Source: JAGLTA01 sp023142625
Lineage (GTDB): Bacteria; Patescibacteriota; Patescibacteriia; JAACEG01
Reading direction: 5' to 3'
DNA length: 10,683 nucleotides
Assembly (NCBI GenBank): GCA_030641665.1
Contig: DAOWHA010000055.1
Location: 1-10,683 of the forward strand
Part shown: piece by piece, positions 1 through 6,065 of the stretch
Numbering within the stretch: the stretch's first letter is position 1
Layout: every line of letters begins with the position of its first letter
Notes under the pieces: generated by a model
What the model saw: only the letters and a program-made list of their open reading frames with translations
What the model was told of the DNA's origin: nothing
Database searches by the model: none
Made by a program: the position numbers and the translations under genes

Positions 1-313
1 CAATATTTTTAAAACAGACAAAATAATATTATCTTTTTTCTTTTTTATTTAAGCGGAACGCCAAAAGAAAAAACGCTTCCGCCGATCCTGCTATATGGCA
101 CCAGATTATCGCTTAGCAGAAATCAGCATCTGATGGCAGCCTATGTTTTTAAACGGCGACTGCGGAAAAGTTTGGAACCGCGAAAGCAGAAGCGATCGCA
201 GTTTTAACTTTTTTAACTAAGTTTGCACTTAATTTGATTTTGTGATTTTTAACGGGATCACAACCCGATTTGCCATTTTTAAAAGGACTTTTCATCGAAA
301 ACTATACATCCCC
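1..313 (-). ncRNA. ssrA: tmRNA (transfer-messenger RNA), 5' part, cut by the window start
   Basis: tmRNA enters stalled ribosomes with SmpB, adds a degradation tag and releases the ribosome. Read on the minus strand it starts GGGGATGTATAG at 313, with a TTTTCGATGAAAA segment like the D-loop part of the tRNA-like domain. Pseudoknot 1 (242-267) pairs CGGG with CCCG and GTGAT with ATCAC. The resume site reads TTAAGT-GCA-AAC, close to the E. coli TTAGTC-GCA-AAC. The tag frame runs 226 to 152 with TAA at 149-151: 25 codons, starting ANLVKKVK and ending NFSAVAV. Pseudoknot 2 (88-135) pairs CATCAGAT with ATCTGGTG and CTGCTA with TAGCAG. Pseudoknot 3 (34-82) pairs GCGGAA with TTCCGC and an 11-base U-rich loop with an A-rich strand. 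The 3' half of the tRNA-like domain and CCA end lie beyond position 1. Its place just downstream of smpB supports the call. The exact 5' end is inferred from the GGGG. Confidence 0.9.
149..226 (-). other. tmRNA proteolysis-tag reading frame
   Basis: This is the mRNA-like part of ssrA. The resume codon GCA (226-224) is followed by AAC, as in most bacteria, and the frame ends at TAA (151-149). Codons 1-8 read ANLVKKVK; the second half is hydrophobic and ends SAVAV. With the alanine carried by the charged tmRNA, the tag would be 26 residues, longer than the roughly 10-15 common in bacteria. It ends in AVAV rather than the common ALAA or VAA. The non-polar end still fits recognition by ClpXP- or Lon-type proteases, which is an inference. 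The frame is chosen from the resume-site match and the lack of stops. Confidence 0.82.
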
Positions 314-352
314 ATCTTAAAATTTTCAATTACAAGACAGTATAAAATGAAC

Positions 353-495
353 TGTCTTTGCGAGCGGAGTGCAACGGAGCGAAGCAATCTCATTACTAAG
401 CGAAAAAATCTGTAATTACAGTTCTTTCTGATTAAGTAAAGGGATTACTTCGTCGCGCCTCATTCGCTATGCTCTTTCAGCTCCTCGCAAAGACA
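353..495. repeat. Palindromic intergenic repeat, copy A
   Basis: The ends are TGTCTTTGCGAG (353-364) and its exact reverse complement CTCGCAAAGACA (484-495). Inside are GAAGCAATCTCATTACT and, near the centre, the perfect palindrome CTGTAATTACAG. Copies B (1903-2061) and C (6066-6207) share the ends and core. The right-hand core of this copy has drifted (GGGATTACTTCGTC). It sits between smpB and ssrA, so it would be transcribed if they share an RNA. It contains no gene and looks like a non-autonomous, hairpin-forming REP/MITE-type element. The TTGCGAG...GAAGCAATCTC pattern is a familiar type in intergenic DNA of many bacteria. Confidence 0.85.
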
Positions 496-522
496 TTATA
501 ATTGGAAATTTAAAATTTTTGT

Positions 523-969
523 TTATCTCTTCATCCTCTCTCTCAGCCTCCTATCAATATCTCTCTTTTTTATAATCTCGCGTTTTTCGTATTTTCTTTT
601 TCCGCGAACCAAGGCGATTTCAACTTTTATCAAATTACGGTTAGTATATACTAAAATTGGGACGATTGTCAAGCCCTGCGACTCAATTTTGCCGCGCAAA
701 TGATCTATCTGCTTCCTGTTTAACAGCAATTTTCGCTTTTGGTCAGGATTGTAAAACTTCTGCCGCGCCGCTGCCGGCTTGTATCTGCTGATATGCGCGC
801 TGAATAAAAACGGCTCGTCTTCTATAAAAGAGACATGGCTCCCTTTTAAATTTATCCGCCCAGCTTTTGCTGATTTTACTTCAGCGCCAGACAAAACTAC
901 CCCTGCTTCAATCTTTTCTAAAATCTCATAATCGTACAGCGCTTTTCTGTTTTTTGCTAAAATAGGCAT
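523..969 (-). CDS. smpB: SsrA-binding protein SmpB
   Basis: SmpB binds the tRNA-like domain of tmRNA and brings it to the A site of stalled ribosomes, where it stands in for the missing anticodon arm. The 148-residue product is close to the usual 150-160. Family hallmarks are visible in order: KNRKALYDYEI at the N-terminus (usually NKKAxHDY), GxVLSGAEVKSAKAGRINLKGSHV at about 23-46, the HISRYKPA segment, RKLLLNRKQIDHL, GLTIVPILVY, then VRGKRKYEKRE and a basic tail (RRLRERMKR), which in the family enters the decoding centre. The ATG at 969 lies 2 nt after the stop of the PRC-barrel gene, so the two are probably cotranscribed. ssrA follows about 210 nt downstream on the same strand. No strong Shine-Dalgarno is seen. 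Confidence 0.96.
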   Translation of the reverse strand: MPILAKNRKALYDYEILEKIEAGVVLSGAEVKSAKAGRINLKGSHVSFIEDEPFLFSAHISRYKPAAARQKFYNPDQKRKLLLNRKQIDHLRGKIESQGLTIVPILVYTNRNLIKVEIALVRGKRKYEKREIIKKRDIDRRLRERMKR

Positions 970-971
970 AG

Positions 972-1247
972 TTATATCGGCGCTGGCAATTCCGCGCCTT
1001 TCTTAATCTTTTTTTTAATAGTTCCGTCGCCCACAATCATCTTGTCGTTATCAATTAAGACTACTTGATCGCGATGGATAATCAATTTATTATCAAACAG
1101 ATCTTTTATTAAACTTGCCTTAACATAATATTTAATAATAGAGTGAAAATCAACATCAAATTCAAAATCATAAACTTTTCCAAGATGCTCTCCTGATTCA
1201 GTCTGAACTGCCATCCCTATAATTTTTTTTCCTTGAATTATCGGCAT
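972..1247 (-). CDS. PRC-barrel domain protein
   Basis: This is a small soluble 91-residue protein made of one PRC-barrel-like beta domain. It opens with GKKIIGMAVQTESGEHLGKVYDFEFDVD, the usual pattern of a short barrel strand followed by G-x-x-LGKVxD, and continues with hydrophobic strands (IIKYYVKA, KLIIHRDQVVLIDNDKMIVGDG) ending in a basic segment (IKKKIKKG). PRC-barrels occur in RimM (16S processing) and in photosynthetic reaction centre subunit H, and also as stand-alone proteins of mostly unknown role, so the function is unassigned. It lies 4 nt downstream of the thioredoxin-like gene and 2 nt upstream of smpB. A RimM-like role is conceivable beside smpB, but it lacks RimM's N-terminal domain. 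Confidence 0.8.
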   Translation of the reverse strand: MPIIQGKKIIGMAVQTESGEHLGKVYDFEFDVDFHSIIKYYVKASLIKDLFDNKLIIHRDQVVLIDNDKMIVGDGTIKKKIKKGAELPAPI

Positions 1248-1251
1248 AAAT

Positions 1252-1875
1252 TTATTTGCTTCTTTTTTTCATTATTATAAAAAAAATAAAAACCGCGCTT
1301 AAGGCAATTGCTAATTTTGATAAAAAAACAAACATTGGCTTATCCCAAAAAGAAACATTTTCTGAACTTTTAATATAATCAATTGCCGCGCTTTTAATAA
1401 ATTCATTTTCCAACTTTAACCGCTCGTTATCATCTATTTTTTTATTTTGATTATTATTAACAACGGCTGCTTTTTTATTTAATTTTTCTATCGGCGAATC
1501 GCAGTTGTTTATCAAGCAATTTTCAACTAATTGGCGGATATGATTATCCATAGATCCAGCATATCCGGCAAAACCGTCATTGCCTATGAAAAACGCCGGA
1601 ACGCCGCGAATGTCTCCATCGTAAACATCGCTTAACGCGGCAAACAATTTTCTGTTGTCCTCGTTATTATAAATTTCATACGATTTAATATTCAAATTCG
1701 GATATTCCATTTTCAACTTTTCTAGAAAGGGCTTTGCGTTAGAACAATACGAACATCCGTCTCCCCAAAAAAAATACATATCAACTTTATTCGTAGCTAT
1801 CGCCTGAAAGGAAAAAATAAATATAAAGGCAAACAATATTATTGATAAAAATTTATTTAATTTTTTTATACGCAT
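1252..1875 (-). CDS. Thioredoxin-fold protein with signal peptide and C-terminal membrane anchor
   Basis: A probable extracytoplasmic thiol-disulfide protein of 207 residues. Residues 1-27 form a signal sequence (basic MRIKKLNK, hydrophobic core, AIA at 25-27 suiting signal peptidase I). A thioredoxin-like domain follows: strand VDMYFFWGDGC with the active-site pair C41-S-Y-C44, a helix with KPFLEKLKMEYP, and a GVP cis-proline loop at 91-93 (GVPAFFIGNDGFAGYAG). Two further cysteines lie near 119-125 (CLINNC). A hydrophilic linker (about 128-170) leads to one transmembrane segment (about 184-202) and a basic KKRSK end. It resembles the periplasmic part of DsbD/CcdA-linked thioredoxins, but no CcdA domain is attached. 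It is first of a three-gene set with the PRC-barrel gene and smpB. The substrate is unknown. Confidence 0.85.
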   Translation of the reverse strand: MRIKKLNKFLSIILFAFIFIFSFQAIATNKVDMYFFWGDGCSYCSNAKPFLEKLKMEYPNLNIKSYEIYNNEDNRKLFAALSDVYDGDIRGVPAFFIGNDGFAGYAGSMDNHIRQLVENCLINNCDSPIEKLNKKAAVVNNNQNKKIDDNERLKLENEFIKSAAIDYIKSSENVSFWDKPMFVFLSKLAIALSAVFIFFIIMKKRSK

Positions 1876-1881
1876 ATTTTT

Positions 1882-1887
1882 ATTCTA
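1882..1887 (-). promoter_or_regulatory. Possible -10 box (TAGAAT) for the thioredoxin/PRC/smpB operon
   Basis: Reading minus, TAGAAT ends 6 nt before the ATG at 1875. A normal start site about 7 nt downstream of the box would fall on the start codon, giving a leaderless mRNA. No good -35 is seen at the usual distance; that position lies in the end of repeat copy B (CAAAGA). Assignment rests on one hexamer and position only. Confidence 0.35.
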
Positions 1888-1902
1888 CTAAACTTTAACT
1901 TC

Positions 1903-2061
1903 TGTCTTTGCGAGGAGCTGAATGAGTGAAACGAATGAGGTGCGACGAAACAATCTCATTACTAAAAGAATAAAACTATAATTACAGATTTTTTCGTTCA
2001 GTAATGAGATTGCTTCGTCATTTCGTTCCGCTATCGCTCCACTTCATTCCTCGCAAAAACA
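1903..2061. repeat. Palindromic intergenic repeat, copy B
   Basis: The left arm TGTCTTTGCGAGGAG starts at 1903 and the right arm ends CTCGCAAAAACA at 2061. The arms contain ACAATCTCATTACT and its complement AGTAATGAGATTGCTTCGTC, around a CTATAATTACAG centre. It occupies most of the space between the divergent thioredoxin-like gene and trhP-like gene. An open frame begins inside the right arm and runs into the trhP-like gene, but its first residues are repeat-derived and not part of the enzyme. Confidence 0.88.
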
Positions 2062-2130
2062 ATAATTTTTTTATTTTTTTTATTTTAAAAATCAAATGCA
2101 ATGTCCTATTACTTAAAATTATAAACTATT

Positions 2131-2158
2131 TTGCATATATGTCAAAATTTGCTACACT
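2131..2158 (+). promoter_or_regulatory. Probable promoter of the trhP-like gene (TTGCAT - 16 nt - extended -10)
   Basis: TTGCAT at 2131-2136 and TACACT at 2153-2158, the latter preceded by TGC, an extended -10. A start site near 2165 would leave a leader of about 16 nt before the ATG at 2181, without a Shine-Dalgarno. This also argues against the upstream in-frame starts. Confidence 0.5.
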
Positions 2159-2180
2159 ACAAAACAATAATAAAACAATT

Positions 2181-3407
2181 ATGGCTGAAAACAAAAAAAT
2201 TGAATTGCTGGCGCCAGCCGGAAATATCGCTAAAGCAGAATACGCTTTGGCTTTTGGCGCTGACGCGCTCTATTTAGGAATTCCAGATTTTTCATTAAGA
2301 GTTCGAATTAATGAATTCACTAAAAGCGATGTTAATAAAATAATTAAATACGCTCGCTCGCGAAATAAAAAAGTCTACATAACTCTTAATATTTACGCGC
2401 GCAACAGGCATTTAAAAAGTATTCCCGCGCATTTAAATCAATTAAGCAAGATTAAGCCGGACGGAATTATAATTTCAGATCCGGGAGTTTTAGAATTGGC
2501 AAAAAAATATTGCCCGAAAATACCCATGCATTTAAGCGTTCAAGCAAATTGCGCGAATTGGCAAGCGGCAAAATTCTGGCTGCAGCAAGGAGTAAAAAGA
2601 ATAATCTTAACGCGAGAACTGTCTCTGCCTGAAATAACTGAGATTCATAAAAAGGTTCCTCAAATGGAGTTAGAATATTTTGTGCACGGCGCAATCTGTA
2701 TGAGTTATTCAGGCAGATGCTTGCTAAGTTCGTATCTGACAGGAAGAGATGCCAACCTTGGCGACTGCGCCCAGCCATGCCGCTGGCAATACAGATATTT
2801 TTTAGAAGAACAGCAAAGGAAAGGCGAATTTTTTCCTATTGAAGAAGACGGAAACGGAACTTACATTTTGAATTCTAAAGATTTATGCCTTGTTAAATAT
2901 TTAGGCGATCTGAAAAAAGCCGGGGTTTCGTCTTTTAAAATAGAAGGTCGCGCGAAAAGCGTTTTTTATATCTCGATGGTATGCAAAATTTATCGTGAAG
3001 CAATGGATTTAAAATCCAATAAAAACAAAAAAAGGGAATTAAACAAATTATACGCAGAACTGCAAACTCTGACTCATCGCGATTATACCGCAGGATTTCT
3101 TTTAGACAGCGATGAAGTGAAACAAAAATACGACGCAACTCATAAAATTTCAAATTATCAATTTGTCGGCGAGATTGCAAGAAAAGCAAAAAACGGAATT
3201 CATATAAAAATTCATAACGCAATTTTTGCCGGAGATATAATAGAATTTATCCAGCCAAACGCTGAAAACTTTAAATTAAAGTTGAACACATTTTTTGATC
3301 AGGACGGCAAAGAGATTTCAGAAGCGCACGGCGGGCAAGGAAAAACTATTTTTATTAAAACAAAAAAAGACATTGAAAAAATGTCCATCGCGCGAAAAAA
3401 AATATGA
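2181..3407 (+). CDS. trhP: Peptidase U32-family protein, TrhP-like tRNA 5-hydroxyuridine synthesis enzyme
   Basis: TrhP enzymes hydroxylate uridine 34 of certain tRNAs in a prephenate-dependent, iron-sulfur-dependent way; despite the name, U32 members like this are not shown to be proteases. The product is 408 residues (E. coli TrhP about 450). It begins ELLAPAGNIAKAEYALAFGADALYLG, the standard family N-terminus. The signature block at 165-202 (EYFVHGAICMSYSGRC ... GDCAQPCRW) carries Cys173, 180, 196 and 200, the probable cluster ligands. SSFKIEGRAKS follows, and a C-terminal barrel domain begins FVGEIARKAKNG. The ATG at 2181 is chosen because the homologous N-terminus starts there; earlier starts lie in repeat B or the promoter. 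The stop overlaps the next gene by ATGA. RlhA, a 23S rRNA paralogue, is longer and less likely; TrhP1/TrhP2-type paralogues remain possible. Confidence 0.88.
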   Translation: MAENKKIELLAPAGNIAKAEYALAFGADALYLGIPDFSLRVRINEFTKSDVNKIIKYARSRNKKVYITLNIYARNRHLKSIPAHLNQLSKIKPDGIIISDPGVLELAKKYCPKIPMHLSVQANCANWQAAKFWLQQGVKRIILTRELSLPEITEIHKKVPQMELEYFVHGAICMSYSGRCLLSSYLTGRDANLGDCAQPCRWQYRYFLEEQQRKGEFFPIEEDGNGTYILNSKDLCLVKYLGDLKKAGVSSFKIEGRAKSVFYISMVCKIYREAMDLKSNKNKKRELNKLYAELQTLTHRDYTAGFLLDSDEVKQKYDATHKISNYQFVGEIARKAKNGIHIKIHNAIFAGDIIEFIQPNAENFKLKLNTFFDQDGKEISEAHGGQGKTIFIKTKKDIEKMSIARKKI

Positions 3408-4966
3408 ATTGGATTAAAAAATACAAATTAAAATATCTTGCTGTTTTTTTTATTGCGTTTGCTTTTTTTGCTTTTTTGCAAAGCGCGCCTGTTATGCCCG
3501 ATCCAGACGGATTTTACCATGCTAAAACAGCGCTGCTTATCAGCGATCGCGGAATACTGCAAGACTTCCCTTTTCTGCAATTCACGACTTTAAAATATAA
3601 TTATATTGATCATCATCTTCTTTATCATCTGATTTTAGTTCCGTTTGTTAAATTTTTTAATCCGCTGGTCGGCGTAAAATTAGCACAGAGCATTCTTGCC
3701 GCGATTTTTATAACTGTTTTTTACTGGTTTTTAAAAAAAGAAAAAGTTAAATTACCGCTGCTTTGGACTATTATTTTAATGGCAAATTCCCCCTTTATTT
3801 TCCGCGCCTCTTTAGTTAAGGCTAACGCTTTTTCGCTTATTATTCTGTTTATCGGACTATACGCTATTTTTTATCGCAAATACTGGCTCTTGCTTATAAT
3901 CAGTTATTTATATGTGCTGTCTTACGGCGGCTGGCCGCTTATTTTAACCTGCGCCCTGATTTTTATAATTTCTGACTGGCTGTTTCAAAAAATAGAACTA
4001 AAAACAGCCTGGAAAAAATTAAAAATAAATCTATTGCGAATTAATAGAAAAGGGTCAAATATAAAACTGCTCTTTTCCTGCTCCGTCGGACTGTTTCTCG
4101 GTTTAGTTATTAATCCCTATTTTCCTAAAAATCTAAAATTTTACTGGGAGCAAATTATCCAAATAGGGATTATAAACTATCAAGACAAAATCGGGGTTGG
4201 CGGCGAATGGTATCCTTACGAGCCACTGGAACTTCTGGCAAGTTCAGGGCTTGCCGCTATTTTTTTTCTTATCGCCGCTGTTATATTTTTTATCTCGCTT
4301 AAAAAACAGAACGAAAAAAGTTTGTCCTTGCTGATTATAACTCTATTTTTTTTAGTTATCACATTAAAATCAAGAAGGTATATTGAATATTTAATCCCTT
4401 TCGCTGTCGCCTTTTCCGCCATAGCCACCACTCGCGGATTGAACAGCAGAAACGCAAAAGAGTTCTGTTTTTTGCTGCGAAACTTTTATTACAAAAAAAC
4501 AAAATGCGCGATTGCTGTAATAATTTTTTTTATTTCCGCTGGCACTTTTTTAATAATAAGGGATGTTTATAAAACCAAACAAGAACTCTCTATCGGATCT
4601 GATTTGAATCTGTATAAAAACGCTTCTGAATTTATTAAAAAAAATTCCAGCAGCGGAGACATTGTTTTTCACGCGGATTGGGACGACTTCCCCGCCCTAT
4701 TCTACCATAACAGCAAAAACTATTATTTGGTCGGGCTTGACCCGACTTTTATGTATAATTACGATGCTGATTTATATGAGGAGTGGGTTAAAATTACCAC
4801 AGGAGAGGACGGAGAAAATTTATACAATAAAATAACAAAAAATTTCAGCGCTAAATTTATTTTTTTGGACAACGAACATTCGGCTTTAAATAATCATCTA
4901 TTTATCAATCCTAATTTTCAATTGGCGTATTCTGACGATGAAGCAAAGGTTTATAAAATCAGATAA
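3404..4966 (+). CDS. Polytopic membrane protein, GT-C/STT3-like glycosyltransferase candidate
   Basis: This 520-residue integral membrane protein has about 10-11 hydrophobic segments and a soluble C-terminal region (about 400-520). Just after the first TM is DPDGFYHAK (D33, D35, H39), in the place and form of the DxD-type motif in the first external loop of STT3/AglB oligosaccharyltransferases and other GT-C enzymes that use lipid-linked sugars. After the last TM the soluble part has WDDFP (426-430) and YYLVGLDPTFMYNYD (GLDPTF at 444-449); WDDFP sits where STT3 carries WWDYG, but is not identical. These are motif readings by eye; donor and acceptor are unknown. Its ATG overlaps the trhP stop (ATGA), so translation is probably coupled, though no functional link is obvious. 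It could also be a GT-C enzyme of a family distinct from STT3. Confidence 0.68.
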   Translation: MNWIKKYKLKYLAVFFIAFAFFAFLQSAPVMPDPDGFYHAKTALLISDRGILQDFPFLQFTTLKYNYIDHHLLYHLILVPFVKFFNPLVGVKLAQSILAAIFITVFYWFLKKEKVKLPLLWTIILMANSPFIFRASLVKANAFSLIILFIGLYAIFYRKYWLLLIISYLYVLSYGGWPLILTCALIFIISDWLFQKIELKTAWKKLKINLLRINRKGSNIKLLFSCSVGLFLGLVINPYFPKNLKFYWEQIIQIGIINYQDKIGVGGEWYPYEPLELLASSGLAAIFFLIAAVIFFISLKKQNEKSLSLLIITLFFLVITLKSRRYIEYLIPFAVAFSAIATTRGLNSRNAKEFCFLLRNFYYKKTKCAIAVIIFFISAGTFLIIRDVYKTKQELSIGSDLNLYKNASEFIKKNSSSGDIVFHADWDDFPALFYHNSKNYYLVGLDPTFMYNYDADLYEEWVKITTGEDGENLYNKITKNFSAKFIFLDNEHSALNNHLFINPNFQLAYSDDEAKVYKIR

Positions 4967-4975
4967 AATTAAAAT

Positions 4976-5004
4976 TTGACAATTATGCTATTTTTTAGTA
5001 GACT
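4976..5004 (+). promoter_or_regulatory. Probable promoter of the DUF4258/DUF2283 pair (TTGACA - 17 nt - TAGACT)
   Basis: A perfect -35 TTGACA (4976-4981) is followed after 17 nt by TAGACT (4999-5004, four of six matches to TATAAT). The transcript would start near 5011, about 15 nt before the ATG at 5026. No terminator is seen between the upstream membrane-protein gene and this site, so read-through from trhP is also possible. Confidence 0.55.
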
Positions 5005-5025
5005 AAAATCATAAAAAATATAATT

Positions 5026-5280
5026 ATGCTGCAAATAATTTTTAGCGATCATGCAATTTTTCAAATGCGAATACGAAATATCCCGAAAGAATTAGTCGTT
5101 GCAACCGTTAGTTTTCCTGATAAAATCATATTGCAAACAGACAGGCGCTTTAAGGCGATTAAACTATATAAAAATAGAGGCAAAAAATATTTAAGCGTTG
5201 TTATTTATCAAAAAATAAAGATGGATAAAAAAATTATTACGGTGTTTATAACTTCAAAAATTAACAAATATTTATTATGA
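5026..5280 (+). CDS. DUF4258-type small protein, putative toxin
   Basis: This 84-residue basic protein begins LQIIFSDHAIFQMRIRNIPKELV, the S-x-H-A-x-x-R-M-x-x-R-x-I-x pattern typical of DUF4258 proteins, then has strands ending in DRRFKAIKLYKNRGKKYLSVVIYQ and IITVFITSKINKYL. DUF4258 has a RelE/ParE-like appearance and is often found beside a small antitoxin-like partner; a toxin function for this gene is inferred. Its last four bases (ATGA) are shared with the start of the DUF2283 gene, the tight coupling usual in toxin-antitoxin pairs. Toxin-first order is less common than antitoxin-first but occurs in several families. It has its own promoter-like site just upstream. Confidence 0.78.
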   Translation: MLQIIFSDHAIFQMRIRNIPKELVVATVSFPDKIILQTDRRFKAIKLYKNRGKKYLSVVIYQKIKMDKKIITVFITSKINKYLL

Positions 5281-5492
5281 AATTTCATTTTGACAAAAAA
5301 GAGGACGCTTTTTATATCCGTTTTAACGACTGCGCTTACGCTGAAAGCGACGAAGTGAGCGAAGGCGTGATTTTTGATTATAATTCTTACGGCAAGATTA
5401 TCGGGATTGAAATTCTTAACGCTTCTAAAAAATTGCCGCAAAAATTCAAGACTGAAATAACTAAAAAAAAATTCGCTGCAAACTTTTGTTGA
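5277..5492 (+). CDS. DUF2283-family small protein, putative antitoxin partner
   Basis: The 71-residue product fits DUF2283 closely: MKFHFDKKEDAFYIRFNDCAYAESDEVSEGVIFDYNSYGKIIGIEILNASKKLP follows the family pattern of a D-x-x-x-D-A-x-Y-I-R-F strand, an acidic ESDEV turn, GVIFDY and a GIEILNAS strand. The biochemical role of DUF2283 is not settled. It recurs beside DUF4258, which is why the two are read as a toxin-antitoxin-like module. It begins within the DUF4258 stop (ATGA), so it is translationally coupled. A strong bidirectional terminator follows about 35 nt after the stop. No DNA-binding helix-turn-helix is visible, so autoregulation would need another mechanism. Confidence 0.82.
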   Translation: MKFHFDKKEDAFYIRFNDCAYAESDEVSEGVIFDYNSYGKIIGIEILNASKKLPQKFKTEITKKKFAANFC

Positions 5493-5521
5493 ATTTCTAT
5501 TATTAAAAACAGTTTGTTATT

Positions 5522-5552
5522 AAAAAGCCGCCTATTTGTATAGGCGGCTTTT
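5522..5552. terminator. Bidirectional intrinsic terminator
   Basis: A 9-bp perfect stem GCCGCCTAT/ATAGGCGGC (5527-5535, 5540-5548) with a TTGT loop, flanked by AAAA and TTTT, giving a U run on either strand. It lies between the plus-strand DUF2283 gene and the convergent minus-strand receiver gene and suits both. Confidence 0.88.
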
Positions 5553-5603
5553 AATTTTTATTTAACAACTTTTTTGTAAAAATTTTTAATTAAAGAGGTT
5601 GGA

Positions 5604-5653
5604 TAAATTGCGAAACGAATTTTAAAAACTTCGTTTCGCAATTTATTTTTTTT
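5604..5653 (+). terminator. Second strong hairpin with U run (plus strand)
   Basis: A 16-bp perfect inverted repeat (5604-5619 with 5630-5645, core TTGCGAAACGAA/TTCGTTTCGCAA) with a 10-nt loop is followed by eight T. On the plus strand this is a classic terminator, a back-up to the hairpin 50 nt upstream. On the minus strand no U run follows it, so it would be only a 3' hairpin of the receiver mRNA. Confidence 0.75.
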
Positions 5654-5659
5654 ATTATT

Positions 5660-5989
5660 CTACTCGTTTAGGCAATCCAAAACGGTTTGGATTGCCTCTT
5701 TTTCATTATTAACAAAAAAGAAATCCTGATTACTGCTAATATCAATAATGAAATCAATTATTCCTCTATTAACAGCAGAAGAAAGAATAATTACCTTTGA
5801 ATTTTTCAATATCTGAGTCACCCGTTCTTCCGAAATTTTGATATTTATAACTACAATGTCAAAATTGATTTCTTTAAAAAAATCGTCAGCACCGGCAAAA
5901 CTTGACGCCCAGTAATTATCTAACCGTGTCTCATATAATAATTCTATCGTAATTTGCAATTGGTCCTCAATAACTAAAATTTTTTTCAT
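5660..5989 (-). CDS. Degenerate response-regulator receiver domain protein
   Basis: This 109-residue stand-alone protein has the receiver (CheY-like) layout. It begins KKILVIEDQ with the acidic pocket E8-D9, then a helix. The strand FDIVVINIKI (43-52) follows, in which the normal phospho-Asp position holds Asn49. Strand KVIILSSA comes next, with Ser70/71 at the usual Thr/Ser switch. The FFFVNNEKE segment lacks the conserved Lys. With the phosphoacceptor and Lys missing, ordinary histidine-kinase control is unlikely; it may act as a phosphorylation-independent protein-protein module (inference). It has no output domain. The ATG at 5989 is chosen because GGGGGAG lies 6 nt upstream and the family N-terminus begins there; an upstream in-frame ATG at 6043 falls in the -35-like sequence. 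No kinase gene is in the window. Confidence 0.8.
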   Translation of the reverse strand: MKKILVIEDQLQITIELLYETRLDNYWASSFAGADDFFKEINFDIVVINIKISEERVTQILKNSKVIILSSAVNRGIIDFIIDISSNQDFFFVNNEKEAIQTVLDCLNE

Positions 5990-5995
5990 TTTTTT

Positions 5996-6002
5996 CTCCC
6001 CC
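5996..6002 (-). promoter_or_regulatory. Strong Shine-Dalgarno for the receiver gene
   Basis: GGGGGAG on the minus strand, 6 nt before the ATG at 5989. It decides the start. It is the clearest ribosome binding site in the window; most other genes have none. Confidence 0.75.
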
Positions 6003-6037
6003 TTTTTAAGTGTTGTAAAAAAATTTCTACAAAAAAT

Positions 6038-6043
6038 TGTCAA
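6038..6043 (-). promoter_or_regulatory. Perfect -35 box (TTGACA) upstream of the receiver gene
   Basis: TTGACA on the minus strand, about 50 nt before the ATG. The -10 is unclear: TTTACA or TACAAC occur at 18-20 nt. The region between holds a short inverted repeat TTGTA...TACAA. Probably this gene's promoter, with a weak -10. Confidence 0.4.
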
Positions 6044-6065
6044 AGTTCAAATGTTAAAATCCAAC

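Noticed and set aside
334..358. Hairpin AAGACAGT/ACTGTCTT upstream of ssrA as a terminator or operator
   Set aside because: The stem is 8 bp with a 9-nt loop and no U run, and half of it is the end of repeat copy A; it is most simply a by-product of the element.
2004..2180. Longer N-terminus for the trhP-like protein (in-frame starts at about 2004 and 2139)
   Set aside because: The extra residues are translated from repeat copy B and from the promoter region, and the conserved family start (ELLAPAGN) lies just after the ATG at 2181.
2467..3222. Antisense open frames of about 100 codons across the trhP-like gene
   Set aside because: They lie opposite a well-conserved enzyme, lack start signals and show no recognisable protein features.
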